Made by a program: the position numbers and the translations under genes
Assembly (NCBI RefSeq): GCF_934617235.1
Contig: NZ_CAKTTZ010000009.1
Span: 1-59,312, forward strand
Reading direction: 5' to 3'
Origin: an uncultured Ellagibacter sp.
GTDB taxonomy: Bacteria > Actinomycetota > Coriobacteriia > Coriobacteriales > Eggerthellaceae
DNA length: 59,312 nt
The notes under the pieces: model-generated
The model's database searches: none
The model's input: only the letters and a program-made list of their open reading frames with translations
What the model was told of the DNA's origin: nothing
In this document: piece after piece, positions 35,236 through 44,567 of the stretch
Layout of the letters: every line of letters starts with the position of its first letter
Numbering within the stretch: position 1 is the first letter of the stretch

Positions 35236-35343
35236 GCGACGTACCTACTTACTGTTTGACATCTCTCACAAATTTGGGAAAGTTTACCAGGGTTTAGTTC
35301 TCAAATCAACCGTGGAAAACTTCTCAGCCCTATAATCACCTCC

Positions 35344-36162
35344 CTACGAGAGAAGAATGCGCTCGCTTGCAGCTGCGATGGCTGTAGCCAACGAGCGCTC
35401 GTCGGCGCCGCGCGCTTCAGCAAGCAGCGACATCGTGCGCTCAAGGCGCAAAGCGACGTCGGCGGCAAACGCTGTCGTTCCTGGTTTACCTGGGAAATCG
35501 GTCTCGAGGAGCAAGCGATTCTCGGGGATAGTTCGCGCATAGGCGCGGCCGCGTTTCGTTTTGAGCATGCGCTCGTTCACCGAGAAGAAGCAGCCCGCAT
35601 CGATGGCGCGAGAAAGCTCCTCTTGCGAACCGGAGAACCAGTGGAAAATGCAGATGCAGGCATCGAGGCAGCCTGTGCGTTCGAGCACATCAAGCACGCA
35701 GGTCGCTGCCGCCGACGAATGAATGGACATAACGCGCCGAGGGGACTCCGCGGACGAACCTGCGGCGCACTGCCCCGCGGCCTTCCCTTCCTCAAGTGGG
35801 CGCGCGGCAGCAAGACATACGCGCTCGAAGGCCTCAATCTGCGTATCGCGCGTTTCCGCTCGACGCGGCTGGAAGTCAAGCCCCACCTCCGAGATCAGGG
35901 ACGCGCCGGGAGCCAAGCGCTCGAACAGCGCGATTTCCCCTTCCCCGCAGGCGCCATCGGCAACCCACCATGGATGAAGCCCCAAGCCGACGCGCACGCG
36001 AGGCGCGAAGGGAGCAAGCATCGTGCGCACGCGTTCATAATCTCGCGGATCGCAGGTCCCCGAAAGCGCGCCGCCACAGGCGGCATAGGCAGCGGCGAGT
36101 GCTTCCTCGTTGCGCGCAAAGTCCAGATGGCAGTGGGTATCGATGAGGGGGACGCCCGCCAT
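35344..36162 (-). CDS. TatD family metal-dependent hydrolase
   Basis: 272 aa. Metal ligands are all present: DTHCHLD (9-15), Glu in SEVGLDF near 91, His in SIHSSA and IFHWFSG, and Asp in LLETDFPG near 221. The family has DNase or related phosphoesterase activity. The start overlaps the TcdA-like stop codon (TGATG), so the pair is cotranslated. A much longer in-frame extension to 36423 runs through the neighbouring gene and is rejected. Confidence 0.9.
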   Translation of the reverse strand: MAGVPLIDTHCHLDFARNEEALAAAYAACGGALSGTCDPRDYERVRTMLAPFAPRVRVGLGLHPWWVADGACGEGEIALFERLAPGASLISEVGLDFQPRRAETRDTQIEAFERVCLAAARPLEEGKAAGQCAAGSSAESPRRVMSIHSSAAATCVLDVLERTGCLDACICIFHWFSGSQEELSRAIDAGCFFSVNERMLKTKRGRAYARTIPENRLLLETDFPGKPGTTAFAADVALRLERTMSLLAEARGADERSLATAIAAASERILLS

Positions 36163-36998
36163 CACAGCGACCGCCCGCCGTTTTCCAAACCCACAAGCGA
36201 GCAGATAACGTAGCCCGCAATCATCTGCCCCATGATGGGAGGCATCCAGGAAGTGGTGCCGAGGGGCAGCTTTCGGCGGCGCTCCCCGGGCACTTGCTCG
36301 GGTTCGGGCAAGCGCGGTGTGCCCAAAAGCTCGCGCGCCGAAGGCTCGTCGGAGTACAGGATGGTCCAACGTTTGATTCCCCGTTTGCGCGCCTCTTTGC
36401 GGAGGATGCGGCAAAGCCCGCAATCGTGCGTATCGTAGATGTTCGCGAACGACAGACGCTCAGGAAAGAATCGATCCGCGGCGCCCGAGGAGCACACCAG
36501 GGGAAGCCCCCTGTCTTCGCACAGCTTCGCGAGGGCGATTTTCGCGGAGACCGTGTCGATCGCGTCGATCACGAAGTCGACGTCGCCGTGAGCATCGAGA
36601 AATGCGGGCAGGTTCTCCGTCAGGATGAACTCGTCGACCGTTTCCACCTGGGCCTCGGGATTGATCGCGAGCACCATTTCGCGCGCAACATCCGTCTTGC
36701 GCCGACCGATGGTGCTCTGCCAAGCAACTGCCTGGCGGTTCACGTTCGAGGGTTGCACGACGTCGCAATCGACCAGCACAAACGACCCGATACCGCCGCG
36801 CGCGAGGGATTCAAGACAGTTCGAGCCGACGCCACCCAGGCCAAAGAGGAGCACCTTCTTCCCTGCAAGAAGCTCGACGCCATCCTGGCCGAACACGATA
36901 GAGAGCCTTCCCCATCGATCCTCGAGGGGGGACGTGCGCGCAACGAGCGGGCGCCCGTCGGGTGCGAAGGTTGTGTTCGATTCGGCGTTCTCAGCCAT
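36162..36998 (-). CDS. tcdA: TcdA-like E1 family protein (tRNA ct6A dehydratase)
   Basis: 278 aa. ThiF/MoeB fold: ATP loop GLGGVGSNCLESLARGGIG near 53-71, VDCDVVQPSNVNRQ and DAIDTVSAKIALAK near 144. The layout RLSIVFGQDGVELLAGKKVLLFGLG is that of CsdL/TcdA, which forms the cyclic form of t6A37 in tRNA (family knowledge). SD GGAAGGAAC sits about 9 bases before the ATG at 36998. The tatD gene overlaps its stop. Confidence 0.85.
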   Translation of the reverse strand: MAENAESNTTFAPDGRPLVARTSPLEDRWGRLSIVFGQDGVELLAGKKVLLFGLGGVGSNCLESLARGGIGSFVLVDCDVVQPSNVNRQAVAWQSTIGRRKTDVAREMVLAINPEAQVETVDEFILTENLPAFLDAHGDVDFVIDAIDTVSAKIALAKLCEDRGLPLVCSSGAADRFFPERLSFANIYDTHDCGLCRILRKEARKRGIKRWTILYSDEPSARELLGTPRLPEPEQVPGERRRKLPLGTTSWMPPIMGQMIAGYVICSLVGLENGGRSL

Positions 36999-37336
36999 GG
37001 GCTTGTTCCTTCCGGTGGGCTTTAGCGGATTGAGCGGGCTTGAAAGTTGGGACCAGTTAGCAGCGGAGCTAAGGCGGGTTTGAAGCTGACACGTTGCCCG
37101 TTCGAGGCGGTTTCGGACGATTTTGAGCGCCCCGCGGAGCAGTAGGGCTAGTTCGTGGTCATTTGAACGAGTTGTGTGCGCTTGCATTCCTCCCCCAAAC
37201 GGAAGAAAGTCGAAAAACAGCGGAGTTACACCCCAAATTAAGGCAATGTGGGGTGTAACTGCATATCGAACGGCACCTTAGCGAGACATCAACAGCGCAC
37301 AACTCGTTCTTTTGACCACGAAGGTGGCGTAGTGCT
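36999..37336. repeat. Intergenic region with a 171-bp inverted-repeat element
   Basis: Outer arms 37152-37182 and 37294-37322 match as reverse complements over blocks of 10, 12 and 4 bases with three mismatches and a 2-base insertion. Inside is a perfect palindrome GTTACACCCC (37225-37234) / GGGGTGTAAC (37250-37259). No open frame or clear target-site duplication. It may be a MITE-like relic or a structured RNA. 36999-37151 shows nothing further. Confidence 0.6.
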
Positions 37337-37546
37337 CTACTCGATGACCTTCGCCTCATAGCCAGCATCGACGATCGCATCGATGAGAACCTGGTCAGCC
37401 ACGTCGGTGGACAGCTTGGCCGTAGCGGTGTTGGACTCGAGGTCGACCACGGCCTCCTCCACGCCCTCGATGCCCTCGAGCGCCTTTTTCACGTGAGCGA
37501 CACAGTGTTGGCACATCATGCCTTCGACGGACAGCTTCTTCTCCAT
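37337..37546 (-). CDS. Possible internally translated CopZ-like chaperone
   Basis: An in-frame ATG at 37546 begins MEKKLSVEGMMCQHCVAHVK, the exact start expected of a free CopZ of 69 aa. AAGGAGAT, a near-perfect SD, stands about 6 bases before it, which is odd inside a coding region. This would give both a CopA-CopZ fusion and a free chaperone. I infer this from the SD only. Confidence 0.5.
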   Translation of the reverse strand: MEKKLSVEGMMCQHCVAHVKKALEGIEGVEEAVVDLESNTATAKLSTDVADQVLIDAIVDAGYEAKVIE

Positions 37547-40210
37547 AACGATCTCCTTCGCTTGAACGTTTTCCATTTCTTCACTATGACCAGCGGAAAC
37601 AGGCGAATCATCGCCGCCTTCCGCAGAGGGCCCTTCTATTGCAGGCGCGCCCGGCTCGCTCGCAGGCGCAGCCCCAGGCTCCAGCGCCTCCGTCGCGCTC
37701 CCCGAGGTCGCGGGGCTCGACTCCTGCGCCTGGACGAGCAAAGCGGGCTTCCACCCGCGAAGGCGAAGCGCGTTCGAAACCACGCACACCGAGCTGCACG
37801 ACATGGCGGCCGCGGCAATCATGGGGTTGAGCGTTACGCCCGCGAACGAGAGCGCGCCCGCCGCCACGGGAATGCAAATGACATTGTAGATGAGCGCCCA
37901 GAACAGGTTCTGCTTGATATTGCGCATGGTCGCGCGAGAAAGCGAGATCGCTGCGGGCACATCGGCCAGGTCGCTTTTCATGAGCACGATATCGGCACTG
38001 TCGATGGCAATGTCGGTACCCGCACCGATGGCGATGCCCACATCGGCGCGCGCGAGGGCAGGAGCATCGTTCACGCCGTCGCCGACCATGGCGACGGTCC
38101 CCTGTTTCTGCAGGTCACGAATGGCTTCTTCCTTGCCTTGGGGAAGGACGCCCGCGATGACGTCATCGGTGCCGACGCGCTTTTGGATAGCTTGCGCTGT
38201 GCGCTCGTTGTCGCCCGTGAGCATAATGGTGCGGATGCCCATGCGGGAAAGCTCGGCGAGCGCCGCGGCACTTCGAGGTTTGGGCTCGTCGGCCAGGGCG
38301 ATAAGGCCTGCGAGCGCGCCATCCACTGCGAAGTAGAGCACCGTCTTGCCCTCATCAGCGAGGCGCTTTGCCAGTTCTTGAGCTGCGACGATGTCGATTG
38401 CGCCTTCCTCCATGAGACGTGCGTTGCCTGCAAGGCACGTGCGCCCCGCAACCACGCCGCGCAAGCCGCCGCCGGGAATCTGCCCGAAAGCATCGACGTC
38501 CTCGGCCTCGACGCCGTGCGACTCGGCATATGTCACGATAGCCTGCGCCAACGGGTGCTCCGATCGCTTCTCGAGGGAGTACGCAAGGGAAAGGAATGCG
38601 GCTGCCGCGTCATTGCATTTCAGCTCGTCGATGGCTCCGGTTGCGCTCACAAAGCGAGTTCCGCACGAGCCGAACAGTCCAGCGGACTGTTCGTGCGAGC
38701 CAGGACTGCCGAGCGACTGGGCGCCGCCGAAGCCATCTGCCGAGCCCGGGGCTCCACCGACGCGACCCGCGGCGCCCGAAGCGAGCGCCGAACGTCCCCT
38801 GGCCACCAGCACCTCGCACACCTCGGGCGCGCCCTTCGTGATGGTTCCCGTCTTGTCGAGCACGACCGTCTTCACGCCGTGCGCAGTTTGCAGGGCCTCG
38901 GCCGACTTCACGAGAATGCCGTGCGTCGCGCCGCGCCCCGTCCCCACCATGATGGCGGTCGGAGTGGCAAGGCCAAGCGCGCAGGGGCACGAAATGACAA
39001 GCACGCTGATGGCATGCGAGAGCGCGGTGCCCACATCGGTGCCGACGAACATCCAGATGGCGAAGGTGAGAAGCGCAATCGCGATGACCGCCGGCACGAA
39101 AACGCCCGAAATCTTGTCGGCAAGCTTTTCGATAGGTGCCTTAGAACTTGTCGCCTCATCGACCATGCGCACGATCCCCGCGAGCACGGTATCGGCGCCC
39201 ACATGCTCGGCGCGCATGGCAAACCATCCCGTGCGATTCACCGTCGCGCCCGTAACCGCAGCCCCGACGCCCTTTTCAACTGGCACGCTTTCGCCGGTGA
39301 TAACGGACTCGTCGACCGTGCCCGATCCTTCGATCACAACGCCGTCGACAGGCACGCCCGCACCTGCGCGCACGATGAGAACATCGCCCGGTCGCACCTG
39401 CTCGGCAGGGATTTCCTCTTCGATTCCTGCAGCGTTGCGCCGAATCGCCGTCTTCGGCGACAGGTCCATAAGCTTCGCAATCGCGTCGGTCGTCTTCCCC
39501 TTCGCGCGCGCCTCGAAATACTTGCCGAGCGTGATCAGCGTGAGAATCATCGCCGCCGACTCGAAGTAGAGGTCCATCGCCGCCATGTGCGCAAAATCGA
39601 TGTCGCCGTGGCCCATCCCCCAGCCGATGCGGTAAATCGCGACGATGCCGTAGACCGTCGAGGCGGCCGAGCCCAGCGCGATGAGAGAGTCCATGTTCGG
39701 CGAGCCGTGAAAGAGCGCTTTGAAGCCCACGCGGAAGAACTTGAAGTTCACGAAAATCACGGGCAGCAAGAGCAGGAACTGGGTAAACGCGAACGTGAGC
39801 ATGTTCTCATGGCCCAGGAAAAAATCGGGCAAGGGCCAGCCGAACATGTGGCCCATGGAAAGGTAGAACAAGGGGATGGTGAACACGAACGACACGATGA
39901 GCCGCATGCGCACGTGTGCTGCCTCCTTCGCGGCGGCATTTTCCCGGGCGGCCGAGGGGACAACGCCACTCGGGGCACCTGCGGCGGTAGCCTCGATTCG
40001 GGGCACAGCGCCGTAGCCCGCCTTCTCGACCGCCGCGCTGATTGCGGCAAGCGTGGCTGGGTTGCCGTCGTATTCCACCTCCATCGAGTTTTTCAGCAGG
40101 TTGACCACGGCATGCTCGACGCCGGCGACGTCCGAAGTCGTCTTCTCGACGCGAGCCGAGCAGGCGGCGCACGTCATGCCCGAAACGTCAAAGGTTTGCT
40201 TTTGCGTCAT
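37337..40210 (-). CDS. copA: Copper-exporting P-type ATPase with N- and C-terminal HMA domains
   Basis: 957 aa. N-terminal HMA (GMTCAACSAR, near 11), eight TM helices, membrane CPC in ISCPCALGLATP, phosphorylation site DKTGT, and GDGVNDAPAL hinge. It pumps Cu(I) outward. After the last helix comes a Pro/Ala/Gly/Glu-rich linker of about 70 residues and a second HMA (GMMCQHCVAH) typical of the chaperone CopZ. A second low-complexity insertion occurs in the nucleotide-binding domain (ARGRSALASGAAGRVGGAPG). The csoR gene is 3 bases upstream. Confidence 0.95.
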   Translation of the reverse strand: MTQKQTFDVSGMTCAACSARVEKTTSDVAGVEHAVVNLLKNSMEVEYDGNPATLAAISAAVEKAGYGAVPRIEATAAGAPSGVVPSAARENAAAKEAAHVRMRLIVSFVFTIPLFYLSMGHMFGWPLPDFFLGHENMLTFAFTQFLLLLPVIFVNFKFFRVGFKALFHGSPNMDSLIALGSAASTVYGIVAIYRIGWGMGHGDIDFAHMAAMDLYFESAAMILTLITLGKYFEARAKGKTTDAIAKLMDLSPKTAIRRNAAGIEEEIPAEQVRPGDVLIVRAGAGVPVDGVVIEGSGTVDESVITGESVPVEKGVGAAVTGATVNRTGWFAMRAEHVGADTVLAGIVRMVDEATSSKAPIEKLADKISGVFVPAVIAIALLTFAIWMFVGTDVGTALSHAISVLVISCPCALGLATPTAIMVGTGRGATHGILVKSAEALQTAHGVKTVVLDKTGTITKGAPEVCEVLVARGRSALASGAAGRVGGAPGSADGFGGAQSLGSPGSHEQSAGLFGSCGTRFVSATGAIDELKCNDAAAAFLSLAYSLEKRSEHPLAQAIVTYAESHGVEAEDVDAFGQIPGGGLRGVVAGRTCLAGNARLMEEGAIDIVAAQELAKRLADEGKTVLYFAVDGALAGLIALADEPKPRSAAALAELSRMGIRTIMLTGDNERTAQAIQKRVGTDDVIAGVLPQGKEEAIRDLQKQGTVAMVGDGVNDAPALARADVGIAIGAGTDIAIDSADIVLMKSDLADVPAAISLSRATMRNIKQNLFWALIYNVICIPVAAGALSFAGVTLNPMIAAAAMSCSSVCVVSNALRLRGWKPALLVQAQESSPATSGSATEALEPGAAPASEPGAPAIEGPSAEGGDDSPVSAGHSEEMENVQAKEIVMEKKLSVEGMMCQHCVAHVKKALEGIEGVEEAVVDLESNTATAKLSTDVADQVLIDAIVDAGYEAKVIE

Positions 40211-40213
40211 CTT

Positions 40214-40606
40214 CTACCTCGCAAACTTCTTGATGAGCTGCATCGCCTCGTCGATGATGGCGGTGTTGCCCGCCTCGATCTGCTCGACGACGCAGGTTTC
40301 CAGGTGATTTTGCAGAAGAATGGCGGAAATGGAGTGCACTGCCGATTCCGCGGCGGCGAGCTGCGTTAAGACATCTCCGCAGTAGCGGTTGTCGTCAATC
40401 ATGGATTTCACGCCGTTGAGCTGGCCGATTGCACGGTTGAGACGCTTTTGCAAATCGCGTTGGAACTCCTCCGACCGCGGCGTCGCCTTGTGATGGCAGC
40501 AGCAACTTTGCGCGCGCACACCCTTGCTTTCGCAGGCAGCGAGACCGTTGCCAACTGGAGCCTTGCCAACATCCTGCGCTGCTTGCTTGCCATTTGCCTT
40601 GGCCAT
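40214..40606 (-). CDS. csoR: CsoR family copper-sensing repressor
   Basis: 130 aa. The four-helix DUF156 core starts near residue 48. Metal ligands are visible as Cys in RYCGDVL and His/Cys in LLQNHLETCVV, the C-H-C set of copper-type CsoR. A 45-residue N-tail has a CCCHH run, which may bind extra metal. It represses the copA operon and releases DNA on Cu(I). Two operator-like palindromes lie just upstream. Confidence 0.92.
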   Translation of the reverse strand: MAKANGKQAAQDVGKAPVGNGLAACESKGVRAQSCCCHHKATPRSEEFQRDLQKRLNRAIGQLNGVKSMIDDNRYCGDVLTQLAAAESAVHSISAILLQNHLETCVVEQIEAGNTAIIDEAMQLIKKFAR

Positions 40607-40628
40607 CCCAATTCCGCCTTTCTTTCAT

Positions 40629-40678
40629 ATACCCCCTGGAGGTATCTTTCGAGGGCATTATATACCCTTATGGGGTAT
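40629..40678 (-). promoter_or_regulatory. Tandem CsoR-type operators
   Basis: ATACCCCCTGGAGGTAT (40629-40645) and ATACCCTTATGGGGTAT (40662-40678) match the G/C-tract pseudo-palindrome bound by CsoR proteins. The centres are 33 bp apart, about three helical turns. Confidence 0.8.
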
Positions 40679-40927
40679 ATGCAAGAACCATCACGCAAAC
40701 GGCGGCAGCAGAAGAAGGGATAACAGTGCGTCGTTTGAGGCGTCATCCCCCACGAGGGATAACACAGCCCCCTAGCAACAAGAATCCCAAGAGCGCACCT
40801 GCAAACCCAGCCGAAGACAGCTCGGGAAGGCAACGCCCTGTCAGCAGAGGGCGGCGCAGCGAGCTCGGCCGAAAAAGCCGCCGCCAGAGCCCTTTGCAAA
40901 CCAAGCTGCGGCTCCGCCCTCCCAGCA
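40679..40927. other. 249-base stretch between csoR operators and the GT-C-like gene
   Basis: No credible gene; short frames on both strands are without SD or codon bias. GC-rich pairing segments on the minus strand after the membrane-protein gene could end its transcript, but I cannot define one hairpin with a T-tract. Confidence 0.4.
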
Positions 40928-43525
40928 TTAGTACATGCCGAAAGCATTCCAGAGCATGACGTTCATGATTACCATAATCACAAGCGTGGCGAACATGAAA
41001 TACAGTGAGATGCGATACACCGACACGGTTTCGGCTCCTTCGCCCGCAGCTGCCGGAGCACCGCGCGAACCTACGGCCGAAAACTGCGTCGTCCAATCCT
41101 TCGTGAGGCGTTTTGTGCTCTTGACCTGCAGAAGCGACAGGAAAACGAGCGCCGCTGCCAGCGCGAAGAACAACCCGAAGTCGCACACGTATCGCATGAG
41201 GATGCCCGCGCCCTGCAAATCGAAGACGCAAAGCACGAACGCCACACACACAAGCGCCATGAACAGCGGCAACAGTCGCTGCTCTTTAAGCTGCGCGCGC
41301 ACGCGCCCGACAACGATGCCCAAAACAGCAAGCGCCATCGAATACAGGAAGAAGTAGCCGCCAAACATTGGCTCGTAGATGGTGATGCCCTGATAAGCGG
41401 GGTCGAGATAGGCCTGCCGCAAGAACGGGAATTGGCTGCCGAACACGGGCGGCTGGAACAAATATGCATAGAGCCCGAACGGAATGCGGTCGAGGTGGAA
41501 CCCTCGGTGGGTCATGTCGTTCGTGGTGAGATTGTAGTTTGCGCCGAAGTCGAACGGCGAGCCGAATCGCGCGGCATTGTAAGCCAATACCGCAACCGCC
41601 ACCAGGACAAACGGCACCATCGCGACTTTAAACGAGCGCATAACGTCGCGCCTGGCCTCACGGTCGCCCTTCGAGTCGCGCAGAAACGGCCAGAAAAGGA
41701 CGAGCCCAAACACCGCCGAGAGCACCATCTGCGGGCGAGAAGCCATGGTCAGCGCGATGAGCAGCGCGCCAAGCACGATCTTTCCCCGCTCGATATAGCC
41801 GCGCGAGGTGCCCGAAATCCACAACCCCAGGCCCCACGAAACGAGCGCGAGCGACATTGCCTCAGGCATGAAGTACATCGACGGCGTACGCGCGAGGATG
41901 ATGCCGCCGCCCGCGACGAACAGCATCACGTCGAGCACCACGAGCACTCCGATCGACGTGCGCGGGAACCAGCGACGGCACACCGCCGAGAGCAGATACA
42001 TAAGGCCCGCCGCGTAGACGCAGTCGCAGATTGCGATGCCAAGCCACGTCGGAAAGCCCGTATGCGTCACGAGCAGCCACGGCACGTAGAACACCAGACA
42101 TGGCAGGATGCCGAAGTACACGTAGTATTTCCCCTGGAAATAGGCGTGATCCCAAAGATAGGGCACGCCCTGAGCCGCGCGCGCCTGCGTGTCGTAGGGG
42201 TTCGCCATCGCCTGCAGCGCCTCGGAGGGAACGTCGTTCAAGTACAGATGCCCCTGGGTAAGCGCAACGGCGAGCTTCTGGTATTGGAATTGGTTCTCGT
42301 ACGATGCGGTTTGCGTCATGGACACGTAGTGCGAGTTGGAAAGCACAAGCGCAAGCACAACCACGCACTGCACGACGACGAGCACGACAAGCAGAAGGCG
42401 ATGGCTCGCCAAGCGTGAATCGCGAACGCGGCTATAAAGCCCCGATGCCGGGCGCAGCGCGAAAAGCACGAGCAGAATGGCGAAAACCGAGCCCGCCCGC
42501 AAGGGGTCGAAATCGAAAGGCACCTTCTGGTTAAGCGAGATACCTGAAACTTGAACAGCGCCGATGTCCGCAAGGTTCGTCATGTTCACCTTGATGGAAT
42601 GGCACTTGCCGGCGGGGTCGAGCGAGATATAGGTAGTCGCAGGGTCGGCAGGATCGACAGACACGGCAGGGTTCGCGTAGTAGTTCGCGTTGCCCTCGTC
42701 GGCAAGCGAGATGACGACCTGGATCTTGCTGTCGGTGGCCTTGGCAGCGCCAGCCGCGTCAGCGAGCACCGGCGTGAAGTGGATGGAGCGCACTGTAGAG
42801 TTGAGCCCCGTGATCTCGAACGAGCTCGACGAGGAATCAAGTGTGATCGTACCCACCTGCGATGGCTGCGCGCCATTGACCAGGTAGCTTCCCGCATCGG
42901 GGTAAGTCATGGAGTAGAAGAACTGGAAGTTGTAGCCGAACACCTCGAGCGCTATCGCCAGCAGCAGGCAGATGAGAATGCCGACGCTATTGTGCGCTTT
43001 GCTGTGCGCACGAGAATACGCAGCCTGGGACTCAGGTGCTTGCATGGGAGGCTGCTGGGGCGCAAACGCTGCCTGAGATGAGCGCGACGCTGAACGCAAA
43101 GGTGCCTTCTGCTGCGCGGAAGCAACTCCTCGACCTGCGGTTTTGCGTCCGCCAGCGACGCGCGCATGCGAGGCAGTCTTGCCCGCGGCGCTCGCATGCG
43201 AGGCGCGCTTTCCCACAGCGGAAGGCGAGCCGCCCTTGCCCGCCGCGCCAGCCGCCCGAGAGCCTGCCGAGCGCGAGCCGCCCTTGCTTGCAGAGCCGGC
43301 AGCGCGTGCTCCCGCATTGCGCGGGGCAGCCGAGCGCGGCGCCGCGTTTCCCGAGCCAGCGGAGCGAGAGCGCGCACCCGCAAATGGCGTGCGCTTTTGC
43401 CCACCCGCGGCACTGCGTGCGTGATTCGCCTTCCGATATTTTTGATTTTCGCGCGCGAACTGCTCGAACTCGGGCGTTGAATGGCCCGGCTCGAACGGAT
43501 CGTATCCCTGATCGTTATTAGCCAT
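40928..43525 (-). CDS. Large GT-C-like membrane glycosyltransferase with basic low-complexity N-terminus
   Basis: 865 aa. Residues 1-165 are polar, rich in Ala/Ser/Gly/Arg/Lys with repeated SAGS/AGSR units. TM1 follows near 180-200, an extracytoplasmic beta-like domain (YLVNGAQPSQVGTITLDS region, 210-335), then about ten TM helices. MTQTASYENQFQYQKLAVAL and DHAYFQGKYYVYFGILPC look like the GT-C extracytoplasmic loops. Likely role is sugar transfer from a lipid carrier to a surface polymer. The start at 43525 has a weak GGGG SD; a 140-residue upstream extension crosses a repeat element and is rejected. Confidence 0.7.
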   Translation of the reverse strand: MANNDQGYDPFEPGHSTPEFEQFARENQKYRKANHARSAAGGQKRTPFAGARSRSAGSGNAAPRSAAPRNAGARAAGSASKGGSRSAGSRAAGAAGKGGSPSAVGKRASHASAAGKTASHARVAGGRKTAGRGVASAQQKAPLRSASRSSQAAFAPQQPPMQAPESQAAYSRAHSKAHNSVGILICLLLAIALEVFGYNFQFFYSMTYPDAGSYLVNGAQPSQVGTITLDSSSSSFEITGLNSTVRSIHFTPVLADAAGAAKATDSKIQVVISLADEGNANYYANPAVSVDPADPATTYISLDPAGKCHSIKVNMTNLADIGAVQVSGISLNQKVPFDFDPLRAGSVFAILLVLFALRPASGLYSRVRDSRLASHRLLLVVLVVVQCVVVLALVLSNSHYVSMTQTASYENQFQYQKLAVALTQGHLYLNDVPSEALQAMANPYDTQARAAQGVPYLWDHAYFQGKYYVYFGILPCLVFYVPWLLVTHTGFPTWLGIAICDCVYAAGLMYLLSAVCRRWFPRTSIGVLVVLDVMLFVAGGGIILARTPSMYFMPEAMSLALVSWGLGLWISGTSRGYIERGKIVLGALLIALTMASRPQMVLSAVFGLVLFWPFLRDSKGDREARRDVMRSFKVAMVPFVLVAVAVLAYNAARFGSPFDFGANYNLTTNDMTHRGFHLDRIPFGLYAYLFQPPVFGSQFPFLRQAYLDPAYQGITIYEPMFGGYFFLYSMALAVLGIVVGRVRAQLKEQRLLPLFMALVCVAFVLCVFDLQGAGILMRYVCDFGLFFALAAALVFLSLLQVKSTKRLTKDWTTQFSAVGSRGAPAAAGEGAETVSVYRISLYFMFATLVIMVIMNVMLWNAFGMY

Positions 43526-43898
43526 GCCCCAAGTATAAGCACGATGCCGCGTCGCGCGCCCACTTCCACCGCGCGCCCACATCAAGGCCGGCCCGCCTGG
43601 CCCCGCCTCGGACGACCGACGCCGCCCTACCCCGCCTGGCCTCGGAGACGACCGACGCCGCCGAGCCTCGCCTTCCCAAGCTTCTTTCTCAAAATCGCAA
43701 AACGAGGAACAAAAATCGTCGATATGTGAGTCGAGAACGAGAGATATGCGCGTCTGGCCCTGCGGCGCCCCGCATTTGCCCAGGTCAATTTTTGCGAAGC
43801 CGAGTTTTCCAAAACTAACTCCTCGCATATCGACGATTTCTGTCCACGACGAGGCGATTTTCGAAATGATGGAAGATGAGAAGGTGGCGTCCCGAAAG
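43526..43898. repeat. Intergenic region with direct and inverted repeats
   Basis: Two tandem ~35-bp imperfect copies (cccgcctggcc...gaccgacgccgcc) lie at 43592-43664. Further right, arms 43713-43730 and 43822-43839 are reverse complements at 17 of 18 bases (core AAATCGTCGATATG), and weaker pairing extends the arms outward to about 43689 and 43864. No gene seen. Confidence 0.6.
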
Positions 43899-44567
43899 CT
43901 AGAGTCGGAAGCCTTCCGGCATGGTGAACCAAACCACTCGCCCAATCACACGAGGCAAGGGGCGTTCCCCACCTCGGAGGAACTTAATCGTCTCGTATCC
44001 GGAAAGGTAGGAGTCGGGACTGAGCGTTATGAGCTTCTCGCCAACACTCACGCGCTTCACCGCGAAGTCGCCGCTTCCCGTCCCGAACACATACACATGC
44101 CCATCGACAACCTCGGATTCGGGCACAACGAGCGCCAAGCAGCCGTTCGGCAGCACGCGATTCATCGACTCGCCGGACACGCGCAAGTAGAAAGCATTCG
44201 GGTAGCGCTCGTGCAACGAGTGCGGCACGGGGACGTACTCCTCGACGGGGAAAGCGTCGCGCGGGGCACCTGCAGCCACGCGGCCAAGCAACGGCGCATA
44301 CTCAGACCGCGAATCACCTGAACGCCGAAGCGATCGACGGGCAAAGCCGTTCTTCTCGCTGTTGATATCCTCAAGGGTGAGTTCGGGAAATTCGCTGAGC
44401 AGGATAAAGAGGTTGCTGCGGCGCGGCTGCGAGTTTCCCGTCTCCCACGACGAAACCGTGGTTTGGGAAACCTGGAGGCGCTCTGCAAACTCGACCTGGG
44501 TCAGTCCAGCATCGACGCGTACCGCCCTGATGTTGTTGCCGATCGCATTATCCGTCGTATCGCTCAC
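43899..44567 (-). CDS. XRE-S24 (CI/LexA-like) self-cleaving repressor
   Basis: 222 aa. N-terminal HTH (GLTQVEFAERLQVSQTTVSSWE, 21-42), linker, then the S24 peptidase domain with Ser134 in SGESM and Lys171 in DFAVKRV. The Ala99-Gly100 bond in RVAAGAP fits the autocleavage site. Such repressors are inactivated after DNA damage (family knowledge). The GTG at 44567 has GGGAGG 5 bases upstream and is preferred over an earlier ATG. Divergent from a small XRE protein. Confidence 0.88.
   Translation of the reverse strand: MSDTTDNAIGNNIRAVRVDAGLTQVEFAERLQVSQTTVSSWETGNSQPRRSNLFILLSEFPELTLEDINSEKNGFARRSLRRSGDSRSEYAPLLGRVAAGAPRDAFPVEEYVPVPHSLHERYPNAFYLRVSGESMNRVLPNGCLALVVPESEVVDGHVYVFGTGSGDFAVKRVSVGEKLITLSPDSYLSGYETIKFLRGGERPLPRVIGRVVWFTMPEGFRL

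Noticed and set aside
37493..40369. A 958-codon open frame on the plus strand
   Set aside because: It is the antisense shadow of copA, rich in His/Arg, without SD or domains.
40928..43945. A 1005-residue version of the GT-C-like protein
   Set aside because: The extra 140 residues run through direct and inverted repeats and nearly reach the stop of the S24 repressor gene; the later start fits better.
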